Shown one piece after another: positions 23,527 through 35,459 of a stretch of DNA of 64,000 nucleotides. The number at the start of each line of letters is the position of its first letter. The stretch's first letter is position 1. The DNA comes from Phyto melanocephala (taxonomy: Eukaryota > Arthropoda > Insecta > Diptera > Rhinophoridae). A model generated the notes under the pieces. That model did no database searches, was not told where the DNA came from, and saw only the letters and a program-made list of their open reading frames with translations. The translations under genes and the position numbers were made by a program. Where the stretch lies: assembly GCA_941918925.1 (NCBI GenBank), contig OW799237.1, positions 114,432,515 through 114,496,514 on the forward strand, given 5' to 3'.

Positions 23527-23756
23527 GTTAGAGTGCCCCTGTGGACTAGTCAGTAAAGGACAAGTCAGTTGTTTGGGGGTTGCGGGTTCGATTCCTTCTG
23601 GAGACTCTGAAATTGTCTGCTTCTCTTTCTCTTCTATCCTAAATATTTATATTCTTATTCTATTCTTCTCTCTATTAAGGCGTCACAATGGACCGTAATA
23701 GTCTCCGAGTGAAGGTGTGAGGGTAACTTTGCACCAGCCTTACATACCTACCTACC
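23527..23756 (+). mobile_element. tRNA-derived SINE with target duplications and CCTA tail
   Basis: The 5' part carries a good RNA polymerase III B box (GGGTTCGATTCC at about 23583-23594) with a weak A box (GGACTAGTCAGTAAAGG) about 40 bases upstream. A non-tRNA body follows, and a (CCTA)n tail ends at 23756. An 11-bp duplication, TACCGTGTACA at 23516-23526 and TACCGTGCACA at 23757-23767, differs at one base. It is not a functional tRNA: the acceptor and T stems do not pair well and the sequence continues far past the T arm. Confidence 0.8.
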
Positions 23757-23767
23757 TACCGTGCACA

Positions 23768-25354
23768 AAAATTATCAAAATCCCTTTTTTGAAACCCAAA
23801 GCAGAAACAATATTTACTTTAACTTGTGGATTCAGAAGCTGTACTATTACGTTATTTTGTATTGCCATTTTGTTATGCGAGTAATTTTTCAAGCTTTTAA
23901 CTGTTTTTGACACCATTTTTAAATTTAAAAAAATTATTAAAATACATGACAGCACACGTTGTTGATCCACCAAACGTATATACTGTCATATGAGTTCGAG
24001 CTCTACTGTATATACATTTCATTAATACTTAACTAAAATGCTGTGAGCGTGCCTAGTATTTCCCACTAAGGTATATCCCGCGGAAATGGGTTCGCCGTTT
24101 TCATTTGCAAAAAGTATTGCCAACAAATGAATTTGAATTATTTGTATATAAAATCACTGAATTTTCATTTAACTTTACTCTTGCCTATTACATTTTTGTG
24201 TAGCAAATAATTGTTTATTGTTAAAAAAAATAAATAACTAACATTAGTTAAAATTATTTTATCTTAAAAAAAATAAATTTTGTTAACGCGTCATTGATGT
24301 CTTTATTCAAGGTTCAACTTGGAAATTTTCCTATTTTAATTCGCAAAAAACTGTGAATTTGGCGAGGCTCACTTTAGTGCCGACTTTATGTTTTGTTTTG
24401 TTTGTTTGTATTATTATTCTCAAGCAACAAATAACTAAAGCAATACAAAAACAGCTCAAAATAGAATAACAGAAATAAAACTGAAAATAGCAACAGCAAT
24501 AACTTAAACGCTAGAATCATAAAACACACAACTAACAAAAGTAACCTTCTCCATTAACTGACATTACAACTTCCTACATAAATAGTTTTTTGTTTTGGTG
24601 TTTTGCTTAAATTTGGCTTAAACAATTTCTTGAAGAACAACAACAATAAAATTAAGTATTTTGTTAACTCTCTTGTACACACACACATAGAAGAATTTCA
24701 ATATATAAAGAGGAACAAAAAATAGAGAGCGATTGCGCAAAAGTTTAACAAACAGCAACATATATATACATACATATGTATTTGGACTTGGCGTATTCAT
24801 ATTCATTAAATGTAGCTGAGAACCCAGCTGATTATTTGTCAACAGTTTTTACTGCCAAACTCCATATACAAAACAGAATTTATCTCTTATATCTCTCTAG
24901 TATAAAATGCAGTGTTGCCGATTTGTGTATAACTGTTCAGAAACGATGAAAAATGATTATATAAATTTTACGGTATTTTTTGAATTGTTATTTTGTAAAA
25001 TTATAATATTTTTGCTCACTTTACTTTGTTAAGCTATATTCACACATTAGGCAAATATTTGAGGAAGTAGACAAGTAGTATGCTCTAATAAATAAAAGTT
25101 TATTTAATTATAAATTTTCCTAATTTAAATTAATTGCAAAATCATTTCATTGTAATATATTCTTACCATATCAACTGAAAGAAATAATAAAGAAAATAAG
25201 ATAAAAAAATTAAAAATATGTGTCTACTGTGTGAGCTTTTGTGACAAGTGAAACTTCATTTGTTAAAATTTTTTAACAAATAAAAATTTTCACCATATTG
25301 GATTGACTTGAAAATCAAATCATTTAGCCCTAGGTCGCCAACTATGGTCGCCAG
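23768..25354. other. non-coding DNA
   Basis: No gene is supported. A small element with GCTATATTCACACA at about 25033 and a partial complement near 25229-25240 may be a TTCACA-type MITE, overlapping the left edge of the next DINE-like fragment. Confidence 0.4.
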
Positions 25355-25359
25355 GGAAT

Positions 25360-25705
25360 ATGAAGTTTTGTCATTCCGTTTGTAATATCTTTTATTTGCG
25401 ACCCCATAAAATATAAATTTTCTGAAAGCTTATGAATAGGGAAGTCAATTGAGTTTTGTTCGTCTGTTCAAGTGTTGGTTGAAATCAACTTTTAAAAGGC
25501 TCTACATGTTTTACAAAACTGTGTATAGTATCAATCTTTAAGAAATATTAAGAAATAAATTGCTAATAAAATCCAGTTTAATCGCCCCCTAACTTTCTTA
25601 GATATGAGCAAGTAAAAACGACTACCTCAGATTTTTGCATATTATTACCAAAAAAATCAACATTAAATAGTCTACGGATAATTCTTAGGCGTTAGTTACT
25701 ATTTA
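25360..25705 (+). mobile_element. DINE-1/Helentron-like fragment
   Basis: TTTGTCATTCCGTTTGTAAT, GCGACCCCATAAAATATAA, TTTTCTGAAAGCTTATGAAT and GGGAAGTCAATTGAG closely follow the 4645 copy, then TTGAAATCAACTTTTAAAAG and GATATGAGCAAGT. The GTCY core is almost lost and the 3' hairpin is missing. Confidence 0.75.
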
Positions 25706-28540
25706 AAGATACTTTATGTCTCTGGGGCTGTTTTTAAATAACTTTTAAATAAATCGGCACAGTTATAAGCAAAAATTATTTTTCAAATTATATATTTTAT
25801 TTAAACATATTAGTTTTCTTAAGCTCCTAAATAACTTTTGAATATTGTATTGACACTTAATTCCAAGACGTTCTCTCGAACATTATTTCTGATAAAAAAA
25901 AACTAACAATCGGTTAGCAATCAACTCAGACACTAAAATACAACTGCTTCGGTGTTTTATAAACAATTTACAAATAAAACACAATTTTTCCATATTTTGA
26001 ACAATATGGGTATTAAATGAATGCGCTTGACTAGAAGAATATAATATACTGTAAAAATTTTAAATTCAAGATAACCATCATTTCAAAATTACTTATACTA
26101 AATTATATACGATTCACATTTAGGAATTGAAAATGTACCTCCTAAGACCCCTCAATAATGGTATTAAGTAAAAGGGCATGGGTATTAGAATACAGTAAAC
26201 TATCAAAAAGTAAAAATCTAAAATGATGTTCTAAGATGTGTTTATTATACCTGTTTACATGAAGGTGAAGAGTGTTTTTAGCTCCGGCATGTACGAATTT
26301 TGTTTTATTTTTTTTGGCTTGAAGCACACTTTTTCTTAAACTATTGTTATCAACACACATTACTTTTTATATTTGTTTTGCTACGTATAGACTTTGTTTT
26401 CTTATGTGTTAGTAGAAGCTTTTAACACTTATAAATCCTTAGCGTTTCTGCCAGAATATGCCTTTCAAATGATATTCTTTTATTACAATCGGTTTTATAA
26501 TTTCTGTGAGCATAAACCATGTCACAATAAATCCCCTATTAGTAAGTATATACCTAAGAAGTAAAGAAATATTATATTACGCCCTTGTGTAACATTTTTA
26601 ATCAACCACTGGCAACACTGTCATACGAGAGAAGAGAATACTTCAGCAAGATATTCTTTAGTCGAATTTGCAAGAGATTCAAACTGTATTTTGGCTTTAA
26701 TCAGTGTTTCCCAAATATATGTATAATATGACTCTAAACCTTAATAAAATATGATCTTAATTAAAATTAATAATTGAAATAAAAAAATATTTTTGTAATA
26801 TAAAAAAAACATTTACATAAAAAACACATCTAGAAAAGAGATTAAATAAAATAAAAAAAATTCTATCTTAAAATTCTTAAAATAATTTTAAAAAATAACG
26901 TAAACAAACTTTATTACAATTTTTTATATAATTAAAAAAATTAAAATTAATATAAACATTTTCATAAGATAAAAAATGTTTAAATTAAAAGTTAACCAAT
27001 TGTCAAACAACCAAAAAATTGTATTTAAAATTTTCTAGTTAATAAAAAAATTTCTAGTTTTTCAAGATTATCGAAAGAAAATACAGATTTATTTTTAATA
27101 ATACACATTAAGATATTTCATAAAATCATTTCTATAAAAAAAATTCTATCAAAACTTTCTATACAAACAAAAGAAATTAAAAGCTTTTCATAAAAAAACA
27201 ATTTGGAAAAAAATCTTTATGTACAAAAAATTATAATTTAATAAATAAAACAATTATATTTAATGAAAATATTTTAATTAAAAAAATTATAATTTTTTTT
27301 TTTTTTAATATTTTTTTAATTTTCATAAAAAAGAATTCAAAAAGTTTTTTATTACAACACCATTTTAAAAAGATTTCAATGAACGAATAATGTAAAGAAA
27401 TTACTTTTTTAGAAAGTTTTCCTTTTAAAGAAAATTTATAAAAAATATCCATATATTTATATTCCTGAAAATTAAAAAAGAAAAAATCATGACAAATTTG
27501 TTAGATCAAATAGAAAATTTTCTATTTGTAGTGAACTTCCATAATTCAAAATAAAACCAATTATGCCTTAAGAAAATATTGATAAAATATAGATTTAAAA
27601 ATTGTTTTTTTTTTACTTTAATTTAAAAAATTTGATTTGATTTGAATAATTTTATTTAGAAAACTTTTTTCAAAGTACTCTGCCTTTCTGATAGTTTCAT
27701 AGTGAAATATAGTGAAAGATAGTGAAAATGGCCATTTCATTTTCAACCTTATCTCGGATCAAAATTTTTTTAATTTTTATAAAATAATCTGTATCATATA
27801 AATGGGAAAAAGTACCTTTGATTTCCCCTTATCATTTTTTAATCACAAATCCCTATTTTTAAAATCATAGATTCATAAACTTAGAAAATATACCGAATAC
27901 TATAAAAGTGGGCATAAGAACATTTTTGGATTTCTCATATCAATGAACCAATTCCAAGTTTAAAAAGTTTAAATATATATTTATCAAAAAAATATTGAAA
28001 TGGACATAATATAAAGTCAATAAATCTAATTTTTTTTTTTTGCATGCAAACAAATATTTTCTAAATAGTACCAAACTGTTCCTTCGAATTTTCCTTTTCT
28101 TCGCCGTTTGGAATATATTTCAAGTTTCTTTAAGTTACACAGTTTCGTATGTCTCTTAAAACCTAATAAAAATTTTATTAAAAATTTTTTAAAAAGTGAT
28201 ATAATTTTTTCCATTTAAACCTCTTAGCGGGGGTGTGGTTGAAAATTAAAAAAGATTAAACACCTGTCAGCTTATTTTTTTAAGGGTGGTTACAATATCT
28301 TTTCAGGTTAATTTGTAACATTTTTGGTTTGGCAGATATAAGGGTACCGATATACCTTTTTTAAGCCCTTGAAAATCGAATTTTTTAATCAAGTCAAATC
28401 AGAGTGGCGCCCACTGTTTATTTTCATGTCTCTAGCCCTTTGCCTTTGGGCTGTGCGATGATAAATAAGTAAATCAGTCAGGAGTCTATTCTGAATATCA
28501 AAAAAAGATTAAATTCTTTTAATCTAATCGGGTTTTTTTG
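25706..28540. other. AT-rich non-coding DNA with one repeat module
   Basis: 26130-26215 matches the module seen also at 42410 and 46550 (CCCTCAATAATGGTATTAAG and AGAATACAGTAAACT). 26740-27660 is extremely AT-rich. No gene is recognised. Confidence 0.45.
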
Positions 28541-28544
28541 TATA

Positions 28545-29195
28545 CTTAAACCAGTGAACGAAAAGAAACGAAACGAAACGAAACACAGTACAAATCATCT
28601 AAGTCAGAAACTTTTCAATTTTCATGAATCGTTTTGTTTGCAAGCAAAACAAAACCACAAACTTTTCAATGCAAAAGAGCATAAACAAAACAATTCGGGT
28701 TTTGTACTTAGGCTTTGCTTTGACGGTATGTTTCGTTTGAGTACGAAACAAGAATGAAACGTTTGCAAACGTTTACAGAACAAAAAGATTATAACAATCA
28801 TAATAACAATGCACCATTACCAATTCGCAAACTATAGTCAGTGACTTCATATCGTTATCAGGATCATAAAATTAATGTAGGTAGGTAAAATGTTAAAAAA
28901 TTCCCAACAACAAGCAGCAATAAACATGTAGATTTTTTCATGTAAAGAGCAAATCAATCAGCAAACGTTTTGAAACGTTTGCAGAAAGTATTGTACTGTA
29001 TTGTTTTTCATGTTACATATTGAAGCTGAGTACTTTTCGATTCTGGTTTTGTTTGCACTCATATTACAAAACAATACAAAACAAAATGCATGTACCGTTA
29101 TCCTGGGTTTTGTTTCGTTTTGTTTTCCCTCTCTGAAATGATCGAAACAAAACTATTGGAAACGTTTCCTTTTGTTTGTTTTCGTACTCTGACTT
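28545..29195. repeat. GTTTCG/CGAAAC-rich block with palindromes
   Basis: A (GAAAC)n run at about 28565-28584, a perfect palindrome AAACGTTTGCAAACGTTT at 28757-28774, a GCAAACGTTT/AAACGTTTGC pair with a 2-base loop at 28961-28982, and AAACGTTTCC near 29160. Many CGTTTTG and GTTTCG words lie between them on both strands. The whole may be a decayed fold-back element about 650 bp long; no target duplication was found. Confidence 0.4.
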
Positions 29196-29425
29196 AAACA
29201 CCTAAAAAAAGAACATTCTACCTAATTTTCTATGTATTTGGGAACTGCTGATTTAAAGCAAAGCTTATGTTTTGTTTGAATTTAAGTATATATTTATTAT
29301 TTATAGAAATAAAATTTAAATTTAAATTCTTTTAACTTTTATTTAGCCTGCCGTCATCGTAACAGAAAGTATATAACACCAACAACAACAACAACAGCAA
29401 CAGTAACAAATACAAAAAAAACAAC

Positions 29426-29482
29426 TGACGTCATTTAAGACTTTAAATACTAAAAATGTTATGAACTTTTTAAGCGCAGTTT
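29426..29482 (+). promoter_or_regulatory. candidate jbug promoter: CRE, TATA-like box, initiator
   Basis: A perfect CRE palindrome TGACGTCA lies at 29426-29433. TTTAAATA at 29442-29449 is TATA-like, and CAGTTT at 29477-29482 is initiator-like. The TATA-to-initiator spacing is about 30 bases, as expected for a core promoter. Transcription from here would give a 5' UTR of about 550 bases ending at the ATG at 30029. This is pattern matching in AT-rich DNA, and another promoter further upstream is equally possible. Confidence 0.25.
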
Positions 29483-30028
29483 AGTGTGTATTATTAATAC
29501 GCTTCTGACTAGTTTTTTTTTTTTGTTTTTTTTTCGTTAATAAACTAACTGATTGTAGGTAGAATTCGCGTTGTTTGTGTGTGTGTTTCTATATGTATGA
29601 GATTTTATATGATTGCAAAATTCAAAACAAGACCCACCTAAATTTTTTCAGTCTAAATAAAACGATCGATGTGTTAGCACGTAATAAAAAAAGCAAATAC
29701 GTTTTTAATATAAACGAAATTGAAACTTGTTAAATTATTGTAAATCAAAAAAAAAAAAAAAATATTAATATTAATATAAAATCAATACCAAGTGAAATAC
29801 TCGAATTTATGTGTGTAAAACCCTGAAACGTGTTAAATAAAAGCTAAAAATATAATAATATTTAATTTTTAATTTTTCATTTTTTTCAATTTACATAGTG
29901 ACACAAAATGTTTCTATACTTTGTGTAAAGAAAGTGATTTGAAAAAATTTTTGTTAAGAGTTGTTGGTTTTAAATATAAGAAAATACAATTCTTAGACAT
30001 AATAATTAAAAATTAAACTTAATTTATC
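29483..30028 (+). other. presumed jbug 5' UTR or proximal upstream region
   Basis: AT-rich and without long open frames except a 46-codon upstream frame starting at ATG 29593 and stopping near 29733. Whether this region is exonic cannot be told from sequence. Confidence 0.3.
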
Positions 30029-30277
30029 ATGGTTGGCACCATGGAAGTAAAAGATTTAAAAGGCGCTAAAATAACACATGCAGGCCTCTTAAAACACAAC
30101 GCCGATGGTTCGGTGGAAACACAAAAAATCACACATGCCGGCCTGGTGGCACGCAGTCCCGAAGGCACCGCTGCCAAGGGCATGAATATTCGTGGCAATG
30201 AAGATTTATGGGTGGAAATACAGGCCAATACATTTCGCAATTGGGTTAACGAACATTTGCGAGAAACTGGAATGCAG
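30029..30277 (+). CDS. jbug: jitterbug (filamin-type actin-binding protein), coding exon 1
   Basis: This exon encodes residues 1-83 of a filamin-type protein. Residues 1-59 are a leader with a short internal repeat (ITHAGL at residues 15-20 and 34-39). The first CH domain begins near residue 60 (EDLWVEIQANTFRNWVNEHL). The ATG at 30029 is chosen because it opens the frame after an AT-rich stretch; a second in-frame ATG at codon 5 has an equally good context. The exon ends at a strong donor (CAG|GTAAGT) in phase 0, and the next residues needed for CH1 (VHDWATDFCDG) come from the exon at 58825. In Drosophila, Jbug crosslinks actin and is known for a role in tendon cells; that function is taken from the family, not from this sequence. 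Identity as jbug rests on remembered domain order and motif sequence. Confidence 0.9.
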
Positions 30278-30624
30278 GTAAGTTTTATCTACGCAAAAAT
30301 CAATAACCTTTAAATAAAGTAAATAATTTTTTTTAAATCATAGTCTTATAATATAATATTTTATATTCTCAAATTGAAAATTATTTATATGTTTGTATAT
30401 GTAAATGCAAACTCTTTAATTGCAGCTCATTTGATAACCAACAATTATGAACACTTAGTTTGATTTAACCTTTAAACAGCTTTTTATCAGTATACTCTGA
30501 TTATAGCATACACCAAATGCTTTTTAAAAAGTTTTGTATGGCAACACTCTGTAGAATTAAATTGTTGACAAAATCATTATTTTTCAATTTTTTGGAAACT
30601 TGCTACTTAATTAAATTATGCACG

Positions 30625-30840
30625 AAAGTGTAAAAGGGTATATATAAGTTAAGTGTGTCATTCTGTTTGCAATTTGCGCAGCATTTATTTGCAAATCCAT
30701 AATAGATAGAAAAATCTATTCTGATTTAACTTTGTACATCCGTTTTTAGTGTGAGCGTAAAAAATTAACTTTTTTATTTCCCCATATATTCTACATACTC
30801 GTGTGTAGAACCAAGTTACCAAAATCGCTTTCGGGAATTT
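30625..30840 (+). mobile_element. DINE-1/Helentron-like fragment in intron 1
   Basis: AAAAGGGTATATATAAGTTA, GTGTCATTCTGTTTGCAATT, a weak GACCCCATAAAG-equivalent and a CATCCGTTTTTAG core remnant follow the family order. Confidence 0.5.
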
Positions 30841-33800
30841 CTAGTTTAAAAAAACAACAACAACGTTTTATATTTTTTGGTAAATTGTCTTAATTTTATT
30901 TTAGAATATTTGTACAATAGAAATTTATTCATTGTTAGCTATGACATTTTCCCATCTTCTTGGCAGCATATAGATTCCGCGCCAAAAGTACTGCTATCTT
31001 TTGAAGCCAAGACATAATACAGCCAATCTTAAATACACTGTTCTGAACTGAATCGTATACGTGTGTGTGTAGGGATAATATCGTAGCAGACCTCTAGAAC
31101 TTAGAATCAGTTCTTGACTTCTTTTACCAACCGTGATTTTAATCTCCCGAATCTTGTGCCACCTCCGGCATTTACTCTAGCCTAAATGTGTACCTACCTG
31201 CGATCCTTATACATTTGCTAGCAAATGCTATATATTGGCAAAATATATGCGCCGCTGTCCAGGCATATTCCGCAAATATCTTCATCCTCGATTTACATAT
31301 TTTTTAGATGACATATTAACCTTCACTGCACCTCCGTTGCTCTAGGCTCTTTGAGCGCCGTACGAGGCTGTCTATAAAGCTTATCCCAGGGAGAGCATTC
31401 TGCATTAATTGAAATAAATGGTAGTTGGAAGGGTAAGGCCTGGACAGTAAGGTGGTTGGGGCAAAAGTTTCCAATCATTTCTCTTCTAATAACATATCTT
31501 GCTACAAATAAATAGCCGTTAGTTGTCATGATTAAATATTAAAGTTTTATGTCTGGTTGTTTTTCTGCCAATGCTATTTTCAAATAAATCAGTTGAGTTC
31601 AGTATTGGTTTCCAGTGATACTTTGGTAAAATTTTAACAACTCATTGTAAATAGGACTCCTTTGATTATACCCAATACAGAATTTTATCCTACCGCCGTG
31701 CCAATTTGGCTTTAGTATCGAATTAGCTGGTTGACCGGGCTTCACTTATCATCTCTCATGCTTCTGGTTATTGTAATTAAGTAATAATATGTTGTGAAAA
31801 TTATTTTCTTTTATAACTTTCAATTAGCATTTCAGCCATGCAAGATCGTTTACATTCGTCTGGAGCACAATTTCGTTTTTTTTTATAAATTCTTCTACCC
31901 GCAAACGTTTTTTAATTGCTAAAAAAATAGCTCACAATGAGTTTGCAAGCTCTTATTGAGCTTGATAACAATTTTTTCGATTTGTTTGGGCGATCTTTGC
32001 TTTTCATGTAAAAATCACCAACTCTAAAAAAATCATCGTTCGCACGTTTAAATCGATGAAATGATTTTCTCATAAGTTTCGGCGAGCAACCCGGAAGCTG
32101 TGAAAAATCTGTTTTGTAGTCCATTGTACAACATGAGTACTTCTATAAAAAATTTGATTTAAGTTTCCGTGTCATTTTTTTGGCATCTACAATTTTTTGC
32201 AGAACTCCTGCTTGGAACTTTTTGGGCTCTATATGCTTCCAAGCCTATATTGGAGTGGGCTAACTGGGACGCTTTTCTATTAGATTTGTTTGAAGTTCAC
32301 TTTTTAATATGCTTTCAATTTTCTTGGCCTTCGCAATTTCATGTAGACCTTTTTTTCTTTTCTTAGCAGACTTATAATCAATGGTTAAATTCTCCTGTTA
32401 TGGTTTAATAACATTGAAGACCTTTAGTTCATTGGTCAATTTAAAGTTTCTTAAAAATTTGTATGAACTTAAGCACATATTTCTTTTTTGTCACCCACTT
32501 TGGTCAAACTCACAACAAATCAACATGCTTGTCGTTACAAATATTAACTTACAAATTTCTTAAAGATAACTAGATCAACAAAAAATTTAAATATTGCTTA
32601 CGAAAAAAGTTAACTGCAAAAAGATTTTTTCGATCTCACTTCTTTTTTTCTGCACTTTCTAAAATACTTAAAATGATTTTAAAATCTGTTTAACTTAGTC
32701 CCACCATACTTTCCAAAACATTGACCTGTTTGCATACTAAACGAAATTCAAATTTCAATCATTTTTAACAGCTTCCAGAGTGCTACAATATATTGTCGTT
32801 AAAAATTTAGTGCTACACTTTAAGTACATACTCACACAAATATAATTATATGTTGAATGAAAGACTTTGCAAGCCCAACACAAAATATTCTCGTTTGATT
32901 AAGCATGTGTAGTACACCATTACCCAGCGAGAAAAAATGCGATGTTTTGCATGTTGTGTAAACTGTATATTTTGGGATTTTTTTTTAGAAATCAACTACA
33001 GCCTCTTATTGGATACGGTGTGGTATAAATTTTGAAAAAAAGGAAAGAGTTTAATCATGCATATTAACGCCATGAGCAATTCGAAACACACCTACAATAT
33101 AAGCTCATGTATACCGAACTTGTTAGTTTGTTTGAATAGTTAGGCAACATGTTGATGTTTTTAGCGCTGATGCCGACGATGATGATTATGATGTCGCCGT
33201 TTGCTTATTATCTGTCTGTTCAAAGGTTTATTCTAACATTTCAAATATCAATAGTCAGTAATCTTTTATGATTTTGAAATGTTTTTTCAGCTTAATGAAT
33301 TTTAGCTCACCTGCAATTAGAGATATAATGATTTATTGCAAAAAAAAAACAAAATAAAAAATAAGAGTCGCATGACAATGGTTCATTAAATTTCATTTAA
33401 AACACTAAAAGTACAAAAATTTTTCAGTTTTAAGTATGTAATTTTGACTTTATTTAAATTTTTTGTTTTAGTTAATTAGTCAAGCATTAACAACAACAAC
33501 AACAAAAATTATTTATTGCACACAAAGTGATGAAACTGGAGCTATTAATTCATAATAATAAGTACTATTAGTATACATCTAAAATATTTGTAAAAACTAA
33601 TTAACTAATTACGCAATAAAAAATAAATTAATCATTCCACTTGTAACACAATAGAAAATTCGCTTAGTATCGCATAAAGTTTATAATTTCTGATCTTCTA
33701 TGCAATCGTACGAGCATCTAGCCCTAGGAGGTACACAATTGGAACAATGTATCAGAAATAATTGCTCTTGATTAGATAATGTGTTACAAACAGCTTTAAA

Positions 33801-34259
33801 CATACATATATGAAATGAAGTATACATATTTATTTTTATAGAAAACAACATCTTTAATTAAATAGGCAGCAGTATATAAGATGAGGCCGAATAAGAGAGA
33901 CCTTATAGGAACACACATATGCCCAAATTGGCATGTTGTACGCTTTAAGACGCAGCAGAAACTTAAAATTGTGTTGACACTGAAGTGTCAAGAATATAAA
34001 GCTTTGTAATTCTATTTAGTTATTTTGGTTTTCAAAATAGCCACGCCCGTCTTAGCGCGTGTTTATTTAAATTAACTTTCTAAAGCCTCTTAATGTTAAC
34101 TATACCAGCTTTTAAGAACATTCAAAAAAACCGATACTTCTAACGAAAAAACTCAGTCCATATTTCAATAATAATTCAAAATGTTTACATTGTTAACTGC
34201 ATTGTACATTGATTTTTTTCTGAATATATTTTGTTTTTTTAATTTTGTTTATAGCTTAC
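30841..34259. other. intronic DNA with unidentified decayed coding-like tracts
   Basis: 31300-31530 and 31900-32360 are less AT-rich. On the minus strand they give frames with coding-like composition but stops, for example CSPWDKLYRQPRTALKE and GLEAYRAQKVPSRSSAKN. I cannot assign them; an old transposon is the likeliest source. The rest holds nothing recognised. Confidence 0.35.
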
Positions 34260-35045
34260 TGTATACTACTGGCCAAGCCCATTAATTTGATACTAAGATT
34301 GTTCAAATAACCTCAACAAAATAGATAGATACTGACAAATCTGGCGAATGCTATGGCCAATTTATTCCTGAATTTCTGGAATTTAAACGCTCTCCAAAAA
34401 TGTGTCCTAAAAGTACCATTGTGTCTAGGGCAGGGCTGTATCCTGTATCTAAATTCCGCCTTTATTTAGGGTAACATTACTTCCATCTTCATTTTCAAAG
34501 AATAAAGGTCTAATGATATTTTCAGATGCATAGTACTCTAAAATCAATGGTATGCAATTGGCGTTGATAAATGGCTCTTAGATCCTTCAGAACCCCAGAA
34601 CATACAGTTCTGCTTATTAATAAAGCCATTCAAATAAAAATGTAATTCGTCATCGATAAGTAGATTTTTAATAAAGTCGATTTCATTTCTGGCCAACTTT
34701 TGAAATTTAACTTCATAATTTAGACCTTGCCGTTGATCTACGGATTTGAATTATTGCTTCAGATATACCTTGTGCGAAAATAATAGTAAATTTTTTTTTA
34801 AATGCGCCGTAGAGACGTACGAGATATTCTTAGCTGAGCAGAATGTCTTTTGGCAGATGTTTCTAGTGCTTTGTTAACAATTTGCTCTAAACGTTAAATA
34901 TTTTACACAATGTGATTTAAATGTAGTATATCGATTTTATGCAAATCTCTTCCGGTGCCATGTTGGCAGTGACGATTCTTTGCTTCAGAAGACATAATTC
35001 TGACGTTATCCACGATATGCCCTTGCGTTAAAATTATCAATCGCT
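34260..35045 (-). pseudogene. decayed Tc1/mariner-superfamily transposase
   Basis: Minus-strand translation in shifting frames gives DDELHFYLNGFINKQNC (about 34605-34660), the counterpart of SDEAHFWLNGFVNKQNC at 43.7 kb. GHIFGERLNSRNSGINWP (about 34350-34403) is the counterpart of FGDRLISRNGPVNWPP. Several stops and indels make it inactive. Clear terminal repeats were not located. It shares phrases with the relic at 5545-6240 along its whole length. Confidence 0.7.
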
Positions 35046-35339
35046 GATTTAAATATTTAAATTTTATTATTCTTATTTATTTTTTTTCAAGCGTCACTCA
35101 TAAAACAAACAAAAAATTAAATACATAAACGAAAAATTTATTAAATTTTTAGCCCCTATAATAAATTTTGGCCCACCCTGTATTTTCGAACCATATATCC
35201 GTACCTATATTGTATCTCTCGATTGTTTTAAAACAGATATGATCGATTTTCGTTTGGAAATTTTAGGAAAAACACTTGGAAAGTTAAATTGCTCAGACAA
35301 TTTCAAATTAATTTTCTCCGAAATAATTTTAAACACTAA

Positions 35340-35456
35340 CTGCCGTATTCATAAAAATTATTTTAGGTTTATTGAACGCTTATTTGACAAATTTCTGTGC
35401 AACATCTGTCAAATAGGCTTTTGATAAACCTAAAATATATTTTATGAATACGGCAG
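35340..35456. mobile_element. hairpin MITE, TAA target duplication
   Basis: A 117-bp element whose two halves are about 50-bp inverted repeats beginning CTGCCGTATTCATAAAA and running through TTTTAGGTTTAT to ATTTGACA, with a few mismatches. Direct TAA flanks it (35337-35339 and 35457-35459). The target and tip sequence link it to the elements at 1853 and 48586. Confidence 0.85.
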
Positions 35457-35459
35457 TAA

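Noticed and set aside
23527..23600. A functional tRNA gene
   Set aside because: The B box is good, but the A box is weak, the stems do not pair, and the unit extends to a CCTA tail between target duplications; it is a SINE.
28448..28495. A C/D box snoRNA (GATGATA then CTGA)
   Set aside because: The boxes are imperfect, the interval of about 40 bases is too short, and no terminal stem is seen.
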